A DNA stretch of 64,000 nt from Armatimonadota bacterium (GTDB lineage: Bacteria > Sysuimicrobiota > Sysuimicrobiia > Sysuimicrobiales > Humicultoraceae). The DNA lies in NCBI GenBank assembly GCA_016869025.1, contig VGFA01000013.1, positions 1 through 64,000 on the forward strand, in the 5' to 3' direction. Shown one piece after another: positions 17,451-25,342 of the stretch. Position numbers and translations under genes: made by a program. The notes beneath the pieces are model-generated. The model saw only the letters and a program-made list of their open reading frames with translations. It ran no database searches and was not told the DNA's origin. Each line of letters starts with the position of its first letter. Position 1 is the stretch's first letter.

Positions 17451-18281
17451 CTACGCTTCCACAAACCCCACGAAACGGCAGAACGCCGCCTCGCCGCCCT
17501 TGAACCGGAACGGGAAGCAGCCCACCCAGACGCGCTGGTTGAGGATCAGGTCAATGTCCCCGCCCACGTTCTCGATGTGGAATACGCCCTTGGGGAATAG
17601 CCGGGTGTGCGTGGCCTGGTAGTCCTTCGGCCAGGGGAACGCCTGGTCCATCGTCATGCCGATCTTGGCCTCAACCTCGGGGACCAGGTCGCGTCGGGCG
17701 TCACGCACCTTGGTGTTGAACGGGTGATCTGTCGAGATGGCGTCAACGGCCATCCAGCGGATCCCGCGATCGAGTACCCAATCGCAGAACTCGGCCTGCG
17801 GGCCGGGATGGCGCAGGAACGACCGGGGCAGGTCGGGCCGGGCATCGGGGTGGGTTGCCTTGGTCGCCGGCGACCAGTCCTCGTTGTAGTAGGCGTGGTA
17901 GCCGGTGTGAATGACCAGGATGTCGCCGCGTTCGATCTTGGTGTTGTACTTCTTCTCCCACTGCTCGAAGTGCTTCGGGCCGTAGATGTCGTAGTCGCCA
18001 ATCCCGAACTGCGCCAGGTCCACTATGCACGCCGGGCCCACCAGTGTGCCGATCGGGATCCCTGCCACGTCCGGCCCTGGGTCGTTGAAGTGCAGCGGCG
18101 CGTCGAGGTGCGTGGCGATGTGGTTCGTGCTGCTGATGTGCTGTGCGTTCACGCCCTCGAAGGCCATCTTCTTGACCCACTTGATCGTAGGGCCTTCGTA
18201 GTAGGCAAAGGGCGGCGAGTCCACGCTGAAGTTCTGCGAGAGATCCAGGACGCGTGCGCTTGACAGATCAAACGGCTTCAT
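17451..18281 (-). CDS. Cyclase-family metal-dependent hydrolase (kynurenine formamidase/isatin hydrolase-like)
   Basis: Member of the cyclase family (PF04199), 276 residues, which hydrolyses cyclic or N-formyl amides. The metal-binding segment NHIATHLDAPLHF matches the HxGTHxDxPxHF signature with Ala in place of Gly. GDILVIHTGY and a DAISTDHPF segment complete the fold landmarks. The ATG at 18281 has a near-perfect GGAGGTG ribosome-binding site. It is the first gene of a minus-strand operon with the CoA transferase and fused carboxyltransferase and is divergent from codA, 126 bases away. The substrate may be a lactam or imide related to nucleobase oxidation. Confidence 0.8.
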   Translation of the reverse strand: MKPFDLSSARVLDLSQNFSVDSPPFAYYEGPTIKWVKKMAFEGVNAQHISSTNHIATHLDAPLHFNDPGPDVAGIPIGTLVGPACIVDLAQFGIGDYDIYGPKHFEQWEKKYNTKIERGDILVIHTGYHAYYNEDWSPATKATHPDARPDLPRSFLRHPGPQAEFCDWVLDRGIRWMAVDAISTDHPFNTKVRDARRDLVPEVEAKIGMTMDQAFPWPKDYQATHTRLFPKGVFHIENVGGDIDLILNQRVWVGCFPFRFKGGEAAFCRFVGFVEA

Positions 18282-18407
18282 CGGTCCACCTCCGTCGGGT
18301 GCTTGTCCGTCCGTCGAGAGACTCTTCGGCAGTGCCGGCGCCATGCCTGCTGGTGACCTGCCTGGATCTGAAGGGAAACGGCGCTGCCGCGGGAAGGAGT
18401 TCTCGAG

Positions 18408-19685
18408 GTGAGGGCTTTGGATCTCATAATCAGGCAGGCAACGGTCGCGGGCGCGGCGCAGCCCGTGGACATCGGCGTCCGCGGTGAGCGGATCGCGCGG
18501 ATCGGCCCCGCGATCGCGGAGACTTCGCCCAACGAGATTGATGCCGCCGGGCGCATGGTCACTCCCTCTCTGGTCGAGACACACGTCCATCTCGACGCCG
18601 TGCTCACCGTGGGCCAGCCCCGCCACAACCTCACCGGCTCGCTGTTCGAGGGGATCGAGATCTGGGGCGAGAGGGTCAAGACGCTCACGCGCGAGGATGT
18701 GATCCGCCGGGCGAATCAGGCCATTCGTTGGATGCTGGCCAGTGGCGTCACCCACATCCGCACGCACGTGGACGTGTGCGATCCGACGCTAATGGCTCTC
18801 AGGGCACTGCTAGAGGTCCGCGATGCCTGGCAGGGCGTGGTCACGATTCACGTAGTGGCCTTTCCGCAGCAGGGCATCTACTCGTTCCCCGACGGCGAGG
18901 CGCTGCTGGTCCGGGCGCTGGATCAGGGGGCAGACGTTGTCGGGGGCATCCCACACTGTGAGTGGACGCGCGAGTACGGCGAGCGTGCCGTCAAGACCGC
19001 GCTGCGCCTGGCCGCGGAGCGGGGCCTACGGGCGGACCTGCACTGCGACGAGACCGACGACGACCAGAGCCGGTTCCTCGAGGTGGTGGCGGCCGAGACC
19101 ATCCGGTTGGGCCTGCAGGGCCGCGTGACGGCCGGCCACGCCACCGCGATGCACTCATACAACAACGCCTATGCTCACCGCTTGATCCGTTGGATGCGGC
19201 AGGCAGGCGTGCACATCGTCACCAACCCCCTCGACAACTCGGTCCTGCAGGGCCGGTTCGATGCCTACCCAATCCGGCGCGGATTCACGCGGGTCAAAGA
19301 ACTGCTGGCCGCCGGCATCAACGTGTGCATTGGACACGATTCGATCATGGATCCCTGGTACCCGCTTGGTACCGGCGATCCCATGCAGGCATGCTTCGTG
19401 ATGGCGCACTACGGGCAGATGTCGGGATATGAGGAGGTGCGCACCCTCCTCGAGATGGTCACCACGCGCGCGGCCGCCTGCTTCGGGCTGGACGAGTACG
19501 GGCTGGTCGAGGACCGCCAGGCCGACCTGGTGGTGTGGGACGCGCCGACGCCCGAGGACGCCGTGCGGCGCATTGCCCCGCGGGTGGCGGTCATCTCGCG
19601 CGGCCGTGTGGTGGCGCGGACGACACCGGCGCGGTCTGAGGTCATCCTGCGCGGGAACCCGGAGGCGGTCACATTTCTGCCATGA
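18408..19685 (+). CDS. codA: Cytosine deaminase (CodA-like amidohydrolase)
   Basis: Amidohydrolase-superfamily deaminase of 425 residues, strongly similar along its length to E. coli CodA, which converts cytosine to uracil and ammonia. Shared landmarks include HVHLDAV, LFEGIE, THVDVCD, the catalytic HCDE, GHATAMHSYN, LQGRFDAYP and GHDSIMDPWYPLG. The metal ligand corresponding to Asp 313 is present (Asp 311 here), but the next residue, Asp 314 in E. coli, is Ser. The start is a GTG at 18408 with GGAAGGAG upstream. It provides uracil to the linked dihydropyrimidine pathway, although the E. coli family also handles other bases. Confidence 0.87.
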   Translation: MRALDLIIRQATVAGAAQPVDIGVRGERIARIGPAIAETSPNEIDAAGRMVTPSLVETHVHLDAVLTVGQPRHNLTGSLFEGIEIWGERVKTLTREDVIRRANQAIRWMLASGVTHIRTHVDVCDPTLMALRALLEVRDAWQGVVTIHVVAFPQQGIYSFPDGEALLVRALDQGADVVGGIPHCEWTREYGERAVKTALRLAAERGLRADLHCDETDDDQSRFLEVVAAETIRLGLQGRVTAGHATAMHSYNNAYAHRLIRWMRQAGVHIVTNPLDNSVLQGRFDAYPIRRGFTRVKELLAAGINVCIGHDSIMDPWYPLGTGDPMQACFVMAHYGQMSGYEEVRTLLEMVTTRAAACFGLDEYGLVEDRQADLVVWDAPTPEDAVRRIAPRVAVISRGRVVARTTPARSEVILRGNPEAVTFLP

Positions 19686-19708
19686 CCAGCCCTACACCAG
19701 GGGTCAGG

Positions 19709-20290
19709 TTAGTCCCCTTCAGCGGCCATGCGGATGACCGGCTCCGCGAGGCGCTGGCCGCTCCTGATGCGGACAGGCCTGACGCCCTTTGCCGGCCTGC
19801 CTGACCTGGTTACCGGACGGACTTCCAGATCGTATCCTACTGCCCCGTACACCTGCGCCATCTTTTCCAACCCAGGCAGCACCTTGCCTCTTTCAATCTT
19901 CGCGAGCTCGGGCGGCGACATCCCGGCCGAGGCAGCGGCTTCCCGCTGCGTCAATCCGCACCGCCTGCGCAGTTCAATCAACTGCCGGGCGATCTCGTAC
20001 TCCGGAGCCAGTCGCTCGAATGCATCCCTAAACCCCGAGCTGCCTAGCTCCCTCTCAAACCAGTGCCGCCAGCCTACGCTGGGAGACACCTTCCGTACGC
20101 GCCTCACTCGTGTCACCTCGCGGCGCTTCGCGCTCGCCAGTCCGTGTAGGACGACGAATCTGTGTCCCCGGGCCACGGAGCAGAGCATTCGCCTATCGCT
20201 CCCCACTGCCCGCATCTCCCAGATGCCTTGGCCCACAGGAGCCACATGTGGCCTGCCCACATCTGGACCGTACTCCACCGTCCATTTCAC
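19709..20290 (-). CDS. Fused toxin-antitoxin-like protein (RelE/HigB-type remnant plus XRE HTH)
   Basis: A 193-residue protein joining two modules normally encoded by neighbouring genes. Residues 1-65 resemble the C-terminal half of Gp49/HigB-type RelE-fold toxins (GRPHVAPVGQGIWEMR, then HRFVVLHG), but the usual helical segment after the first strand is absent, so the toxin is shortened. Residues about 75-160 match the cognate antitoxin, including FERLAPEYEIARQLIELRRR and an XRE helix-turn-helix (GLTQREAAASAGMSPPELAKIERG). GTG at 20290 has GGGAGGAG 5-6 bases upstream. A good promoter containing a perfect palindrome precedes it, implying autoregulation. It may now act only as a repressor. Confidence 0.72.
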   Translation of the reverse strand: MKWTVEYGPDVGRPHVAPVGQGIWEMRAVGSDRRMLCSVARGHRFVVLHGLASAKRREVTRVRRVRKVSPSVGWRHWFERELGSSGFRDAFERLAPEYEIARQLIELRRRCGLTQREAAASAGMSPPELAKIERGKVLPGLEKMAQVYGAVGYDLEVRPVTRSGRPAKGVRPVRIRSGQRLAEPVIRMAAEGD

Positions 20291-20320
20291 AATGCTCCTC
20301 CCGAGTGAAGTGGCAAGAAG

Positions 20321-20349
20321 AGATTAGCAAATATGCTAATTCAGGGCAA
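20321..20349 (-). promoter_or_regulatory. Sigma-70-type promoter of the fused toxin-antitoxin gene
   Basis: On the minus strand TTGCCC and TAATCT are separated by exactly 17 bases, about 24 bases upstream of the ribosome-binding site and 31 upstream of the GTG start. The palindrome at 20323-20340 covers most of the spacer and the -10 element, so a bound XRE protein would block RNA polymerase. Confidence 0.6.
20323..20340. promoter_or_regulatory. Palindromic operator ATTAGCA-N4-TGCTAAT
   Basis: A perfect 7-base inverted repeat with a 4-base spacer, 18 bases in all, placed over the -10 region of the fused toxin-antitoxin promoter. TAGC/GCTA palindromes of this kind are common binding sites of HigA-like XRE antitoxins, which fits the helix-turn-helix encoded just downstream. 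Confidence 0.6.
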
Positions 20350-20443
20350 GCGTTGATACGAGGGTTCTTGACGGACAGCCGGAACCCTAACTCGAACATC
20401 GGCACACCCCGGGGGAATTCGCGGTGTCTGGCAGATGATGGGT

Positions 20444-20469
20444 GGGCCGCCTAGGACGCCTAGCGGCCC
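20444..20469 (-). terminator. Hairpin downstream of ridA
   Basis: GGGCCGCCTAGG pairs with CCTAGCGGCCC around a 3-base loop with one bulged base. It starts 9 bases beyond the RidA stop on the minus strand and would end the long FdrA-YlbE-RidA transcript before the toxin-antitoxin gene. There is no T-run. Confidence 0.45.
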
Positions 20470-20477
20470 GCCGGTCC

Positions 20478-20936
20478 CTACTCTACCTCCAGGACCATCT
20501 CGATCTCAACCGCGATCCCGCGCGGCAGCGCGTTCATCCCGACCGCCGACCGGGCGTGGCGCCCGGCATCCCCGTACAGATCCACCAGCAGGTCTGAGGC
20601 GCCGTTTATGACCTCGGGCTGCTGCCCAAACTCCGGCGCGCAGTTGACCATGCCCAGCAGCTTCACCACCCGCTTCACGCGGTCGAGATCGCCCAGCGCC
20701 TCCTTCACCGAGGCCAGGCAGTTGAGCGCCACCAGCCGGGCGGCCTGGTAGCCTTCCTCCACCGGCAGATCCTGACCGACCTTGCCCAGGAACTGCATCT
20801 TCCCATCGCGGAAGGGACCGTGCCCTGCTACGAACAGCAGGTTCCCCGCGCGCACCGTGCGGACGTAGTTCGCGACGGGCCTGGGCGCGCTGGGAAGCTC
20901 CAGTCCCATCTCGGCAAGCTTGGCCTCGATCTTCAT
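20478..20936 (-). CDS. RidA/YjgF/RutC-like protein
   Basis: YjgF/RidA superfamily protein of 152 residues, the length of the larger RidA paralogues. It carries VRAGNLLFVAGHGPF near residue 30, AALNCLAS-type central helix and PRGIAVEIEMVLEV at the C-terminus with the substrate-site Pro-Arg-Gly and Glu. RidA family members hydrolyse reactive enamine or imine intermediates, and RutC of the Rut uracil pathway belongs to this fold. It is the last gene of the FdrA-YlbE run, 29 bases after ylbE. Detoxifying or hydrolysing an intermediate of ureide or pyrimidine degradation is the likely role. Confidence 0.8.
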   Translation of the reverse strand: MKIEAKLAEMGLELPSAPRPVANYVRTVRAGNLLFVAGHGPFRDGKMQFLGKVGQDLPVEEGYQAARLVALNCLASVKEALGDLDRVKRVVKLLGMVNCAPEFGQQPEVINGASDLLVDLYGDAGRHARSAVGMNALPRGIAVEIEMVLEVE

Positions 20937-20965
20937 CTCGTGACACCTCCGGCAGATTCGACCGG

Positions 20966-22204
20966 CTACTTCGCCATTTCGGCCATCGCCTCCAGGGCCT
21001 GCTCGAAGCAGGCCATGGGCGGCCGCACCAGCCCGGCACCGACCTGGCCGACGCCCGGCATCCTGTGCGCTATCCCGGTGTTGATGCGGGGGGTAATGCC
21101 GGTGCGCACCACCTTGCGGATATCAATCCCGGTTGGGGTGCCGCGGAAGTCCAGCGGCGGCAGGCCGAAGGCCGGGTTCTCGCCGACGGTGATCTCGTAC
21201 ATCTCCAGGGTCGCGGCGGCTGCTTCTGCCGGGGTCCCGCCCACGAACTTCACTATGGCAGGCGCCGCGGCCATGGCGAACGCGCCGATGCCCGCGGTCT
21301 CGGTGATCGTCGAGTCTCCGATATCAGGGTTGGCATCGGCGGAGGAGAACCCGGGGAAGTACAGCCCAACCGGCACCGCGGCCGGGGCGGTGAACCAGCG
21401 GTCGCCCAGGCCTGAGACCCGGATGCCGAAGTCGGTGCCGTTGCGCGCCATGCACGTAACGACCGTGCTGCCGGCGATCCCATGCGCGGCGTCCATGGTG
21501 GCCTTGCACGCGGCCATGACCGGGTTGAGCACCGCCAGATCGTTGTCGGCGAAGTAGCGCAGCACCTGCTCCAGCGTTTCGGGAGCGAGGCCGACGCGGG
21601 CGAGGTGCGGCGCGAGCAGACGGCCGAACGTAGCCGATCCCGCCCGGTTGCGGTTGTGGCCCTCGTCGCCCATGGTGAGTTGCTGCGCGATCAGGGCCTT
21701 CACGTCGAGCCCGCCGGCGCGCTGCAGGGCTTCGCCGACCGCCGGCGCCAGGACCCCGTTGATCCAGCGCAGCCGCGCCAGGACCTCCTCGCTGTAGGCG
21801 CCGTAGCGCAGCACCTTGCCGTAGCCCTCGTTGAAGTTGGAGTACGCCCGATTGCCCCCTGCGCGGTTCTCAATGATGTAGACGGGCATTGAGGCGGTCG
21901 TCACGCCGGCCATCGGCCCCACCGCGGCGTGGTGATGGCACGGTTCAAAGCGGACCTCACCCCGCTCCACCAACGCCACCGCCTCTGCCTCGGTGTCCGC
22001 GCGGCCCTCGAGGATCAGCCCGCCGATGATCGCGCCGCGCAGCGGGCCTGACATGCGTTCCCAGGTGATGGGCGGTCCCGCGTGAAGAATCAGATCCGGC
22101 GCCATCCCCGGTATGAGATCGAGCGCGCGGCCAACACCCATCAGAACCGGTTGCGCGGCAAGGATTCGGCCGAGTGCCTCCTGATTCGCGGCGTTGATGT
22201 CCAC
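20966..22204 (-). CDS. allG: DUF1116 protein, YlbE/AllG-like (putative oxamate carbamoyltransferase component)
   Basis: Protein of 412 residues matching the DUF1116 family (PF06545), close in length to E. coli YlbE/AllG. Recognisable segments include CHHHAAVGPMAGVTTASMPV, the TMGDEGHNRN block and the C-terminal HRMPGVGQVGAGLVR. With FdrA and YlbF, YlbE forms the enterobacterial oxamate carbamoyltransferase that splits oxalurate into oxamate and carbamoyl phosphate. GTG at 22204 is chosen because GGAGGG lies 8 bases upstream; the longer open frame to 22417 overlaps fdrA and has no homology. It starts 4 bases after the fdrA stop. Confidence 0.8.
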   Translation of the reverse strand: MDINAANQEALGRILAAQPVLMGVGRALDLIPGMAPDLILHAGPPITWERMSGPLRGAIIGGLILEGRADTEAEAVALVERGEVRFEPCHHHAAVGPMAGVTTASMPVYIIENRAGGNRAYSNFNEGYGKVLRYGAYSEEVLARLRWINGVLAPAVGEALQRAGGLDVKALIAQQLTMGDEGHNRNRAGSATFGRLLAPHLARVGLAPETLEQVLRYFADNDLAVLNPVMAACKATMDAAHGIAGSTVVTCMARNGTDFGIRVSGLGDRWFTAPAAVPVGLYFPGFSSADANPDIGDSTITETAGIGAFAMAAAPAIVKFVGGTPAEAAAATLEMYEITVGENPAFGLPPLDFRGTPTGIDIRKVVRTGITPRINTGIAHRMPGVGQVGAGLVRPPMACFEQALEAMAEMAK

Positions 22205-22208
22205 GGCA

Positions 22209-23975
22209 CTATCCCTCCAGTTTGTCCAGCAGATCCAGCAGGTGCTGCTTCCCCCCGGCCGGTGGTTGCCAGTCCACGGAGACCACCGGCACACCCTGGG
22301 CCTGGAGGCTTTCGGCAAACAACTCCAGCCCGACGTTGATGACCGCGGGCCGCCTCCCAAGCAGCGCGCTGATCGGCCCGATCTCGGGCCATGCCGGCGC
22401 TGCCGCGGATGCGGCAACGATCTTCTGCGATGGGCGGGCTTTCTGCGCGCCGCGCGCCTCTGTGATCAGTCGCGCCAGGCGGACCGCCTGCGCGTTGCTC
22501 TCCTCGACCAGCACCCCTGCCTCGACCAGCGCCGCGCGTTGCGCGCCGGCGCCCTGCGGATCATCGTCGGTGCCGCACACCGAACCCACGACGGCCAGGT
22601 GCCGCCCCTCACGGGACGCCTGCTCGCGGACCTCCCTGACTACCGGTGCGAGCGCGCCGGCGGGATCCGGGTGGGCGGCGTAGCCCAGAACCACGTCCAG
22701 CAGCACGATTGCGGTCTCTGGATCGGCGGCCTCCTGGCGCAGGCGCGCCAGCCGCAGGGTGGGATCGAGCATTGGGTGAAGGCGGCCCTGCGTGAACTCA
22801 TCTCCACCCATGTCAATCACGGTGTGCTCCCGGCTGCGCGTCACCGGCTCAAGCGCCTCTGCGGGATCCGCGGGCGAGTTCGAGTAGACGGCGCCCAGGT
22901 ACGGCCGCAGCAGCACCAGCGCCTCGTAGCAGAGGGTTCCGCCGCTGTAGAGGCCGCGCAGGTACCGCTGCTCAGCGGAGAGCCGTCTGGCCTCGCCTTC
23001 GGGCAGCGATCGGCTGGGCGGGAGCGAGGCCTCGGTGCCGCGGGCCAGTTGCACCGCGCGGCACGCTGCCTCCTCGAGGGTCGCGGCGCCCTGCACCGCT
23101 CCGGCGGGTTCCACCGTGGCCCCGACAAAGGCGGCGACGACCGGCTTGCTGCAGACGGCGGCAGCGGCGAGGATCCCCCCAGCCACCTCAGGCGCCGGCG
23201 GCTTGCTCACGAGCACGATCACGTCGGTGCCGGGGTCGAGGTCCAGTGCCCGCAGGCCCGCCAGCATGGTTACCCCGCCAACGGCCGAGGAGAGATCGCG
23301 CCCGCCCGTGCCGATAGCGTGCGTGATCCCGCCGCCGAGCCGGTGGATCAGCGATGTAACCTCCTGCAGCCCGGTGCCGGCCGCGCCGACCAGGCCTATG
23401 CGCCCTGCGCGGACCCGATTGGCAAAGCCGAGCGCGGCGCCGCCTATGATCGCCGTTCCGCAGTCCGGACCCATCATGAGCAGTCCCTGCTCGCGGCTCT
23501 GCGCCTTCAGGGCGATCTCGTGCTCGATTGGGACGTTGTCCGAGAACAGGAGGACGTGCAGGCCGGCATCCAGGGCCTCGCGCGCCACCGAATGCGCGAA
23601 CCGCCCGGGGACCGAGATCAGGGCGATCGTGGCCTCGGGAAGCGCACGCGCCGCCGAGGACACCGTCTTGGGCCGGTAGGCATCACCCGTCGCTGACACC
23701 CGGCGGCGGGTGAGCGCCTGGACCGCGAACGCAGTTGCCGCCTGCGCCCCCGCCTCCGTCGCCGCCCTCGCAACAATCGCCAGATCGTCCGCCCTTGCGC
23801 CTTCGAGCCCTGGGAACTCCAGCCCTCCGGCGCGAAGGATCTCCTTGTTCGCGTCGGTCGCCATGACGACGCCGACCTCCTCCACACCGGGCAGGTCGCG
23901 CGCCTCGCGCTGTGCCAGCATCAGCGCCACGGAGTCGTAGTATGTGCTGCGGTGGATCTCACCGTAGATCGTCAC
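22209..23975 (-). CDS. fdrA: FdrA/AllF acyl-CoA synthetase-like protein
   Basis: A 588-residue protein of the FdrA family, which has two CoA-ligase-like halves related to succinyl-CoA synthetase alpha and beta domains. MGPDCGTA at residues 168-175 is the FdrA fingerprint, and GLVGAAGTGLQE plus GTGGRDLS follow as in the nucleotide- or CoA-binding part. The C-terminal half contains IDMGGDEFTQGRLHPM. GTG at 23975 has AAGGAGG upstream. It heads a module with YlbE and RidA and lies 29 bases after a CtpA-like protease gene, so it may be read from the long upstream operon. Carbamoyl transfer is inferred from characterised E. coli homologues. Confidence 0.85.
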   Translation of the reverse strand: MTIYGEIHRSTYYDSVALMLAQREARDLPGVEEVGVVMATDANKEILRAGGLEFPGLEGARADDLAIVARAATEAGAQAATAFAVQALTRRRVSATGDAYRPKTVSSAARALPEATIALISVPGRFAHSVAREALDAGLHVLLFSDNVPIEHEIALKAQSREQGLLMMGPDCGTAIIGGAALGFANRVRAGRIGLVGAAGTGLQEVTSLIHRLGGGITHAIGTGGRDLSSAVGGVTMLAGLRALDLDPGTDVIVLVSKPPAPEVAGGILAAAAVCSKPVVAAFVGATVEPAGAVQGAATLEEAACRAVQLARGTEASLPPSRSLPEGEARRLSAEQRYLRGLYSGGTLCYEALVLLRPYLGAVYSNSPADPAEALEPVTRSREHTVIDMGGDEFTQGRLHPMLDPTLRLARLRQEAADPETAIVLLDVVLGYAAHPDPAGALAPVVREVREQASREGRHLAVVGSVCGTDDDPQGAGAQRAALVEAGVLVEESNAQAVRLARLITEARGAQKARPSQKIVAASAAAPAWPEIGPISALLGRRPAVINVGLELFAESLQAQGVPVVSVDWQPPAGGKQHLLDLLDKLEG

Positions 23976-24004
23976 GGCGCCTCCTTTGAGGATCGGGAAT
24001 CGGT

Positions 24005-25339
24005 CTAGCGGGACGCCACACCCACCAGTGAGGCCGACTGCTGAAGCATTGCCACCGCACGGTTCAGCGGTGCGTCGCCAGGGCTTCCGATCAGTGCTCC
24101 CCCGGTGGCAACCTCCACGTCCGGGGTGAGCCCGCGGCCCTCGATGTTGCGACCCAGCGGCGTCAGGTACCGCGACACGGTCAGCCGCAGCCCGCTGCCG
24201 TCGCGCAGGCGGTAGACCGCCTGAACCGTGGCCTTGCCGTAGGTCCGCGTGCCCACCAGCTTGACGCCAGCATCCTGCAGCGCCCCTGCCACCACCTCCG
24301 AGGCGCTGGCGCTCCCGCGATCCACCAGCACCACGAGCGGCCCGTTGTGCCTGGGATCGCGCGGACGGACTGTGTACGTGGTCGCATCTCCGCGGCCGGA
24401 CTCCAGGGTTACCACGACCCCGCGTTCCAGGAAGTGGCTGGCGACGTTCACCGCGGCGTCCAACAGGCCACCGGGGTTGCCCCGCAGGTCGAGCACCAGC
24501 CCCTTGGCGCCCTGCTCGAGGAGCCCGCGCAGCCCGACTGCAACTGCCTCGGACGACGCCTGGTTGAACTGCGTAATCCGCAGGTAGCCGATTCCGGAAG
24601 CCAGCACGGTGGTCGCCACCACGCGCTGCGCGATGCGGCGCCGGACCAGGGTAACGAGAATCGGTGCCGTGACCCCGAGGCGCTGGATCGTCAGAGAGAC
24701 CTCCGAGCCCTCAGCACCGCGTATCATCTGGCTCACCCGCTCGAGTGAGAGACCCACGGCCGGAACACCGTCCACCGACAGAATGACGTCGCCGGCACGT
24801 AGCCCGGACTCGATCGCGGGTGACTCCTCCAGCACCTCGGTGACTACAACCTGTCCGGCCCGCTCCTCGATGACGATGCCGATGCCGACGAACTCCTCCC
24901 CGCGGATCCGGTTGTTGAGCTGGACGAGGGCATCCGGCGAGAAGAAGGCGCTGTTGGGATCACCCAGCGCGGCCACCATGCCCGAGATCGCCGCGTAGAC
25001 GACGGCGATCGGCCGGGCACGGGCGAGCATCTGTACCTGCGCTATCCGGTGCAGTAACTGCTCGAGGTCGCCCCGCTCGTCCCCGGTGACCGTAAGCGCG
25101 CCCAGCGAAGCAGGGTTCTGGCCCTCCTCGCGTAGCAGGCCGCGCAGCCCGGCATCGGCGCCGCGCAGCAAGGTCTCCGGGGAAGGCAGGAACAGGCTCT
25201 CTTCCCTGAGGGTACGGTAGCTCTCGAGGAAGAGCCCGACACCGATGTCTGCGGGTTGGGCACGGGCAGGAGCAACCGGAACCCCGACCGCCAGGATCAG
25301 GGCCAGCAGAATCGGCAGGAGCCGGTGACGCATCCGCAT
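24005..25339 (-). CDS. S41 C-terminal processing peptidase (CtpA-like), secreted
   Basis: Serine protease of 444 residues with an N-terminal signal peptide (about residues 1-27, ending APARA). A PDZ domain covers about residues 150-230 (VTEVLEESPAIESGLRAGDVILSVDG), and the tail-specific protease core follows. The catalytic serine is in GSASASEV and the lysine in RTYGKATVQ, both intact. ATG at 25339. It starts 3 bases after the TolC-like gene stop and closes the exporter operon. Such proteases act in the periplasm or cell envelope on C-termini of exported proteins. No specific target can be read. Confidence 0.87.
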   Translation of the reverse strand: MRMRHRLLPILLALILAVGVPVAPARAQPADIGVGLFLESYRTLREESLFLPSPETLLRGADAGLRGLLREEGQNPASLGALTVTGDERGDLEQLLHRIAQVQMLARARPIAVVYAAISGMVAALGDPNSAFFSPDALVQLNNRIRGEEFVGIGIVIEERAGQVVVTEVLEESPAIESGLRAGDVILSVDGVPAVGLSLERVSQMIRGAEGSEVSLTIQRLGVTAPILVTLVRRRIAQRVVATTVLASGIGYLRITQFNQASSEAVAVGLRGLLEQGAKGLVLDLRGNPGGLLDAAVNVASHFLERGVVVTLESGRGDATTYTVRPRDPRHNGPLVVLVDRGSASASEVVAGALQDAGVKLVGTRTYGKATVQAVYRLRDGSGLRLTVSRYLTPLGRNIEGRGLTPDVEVATGGALIGSPGDAPLNRAVAMLQQSASLVGVASR

Positions 25340-25342
25340 GCC

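Noticed and set aside
24005-25339. Protease as part of MoaD-like tail processing
   Set aside because: The S41 protease is 30 kb from the MoaD-like gene and sits in the exporter operon; known tail removal uses JAMM metalloproteases, so there is no link to support this.
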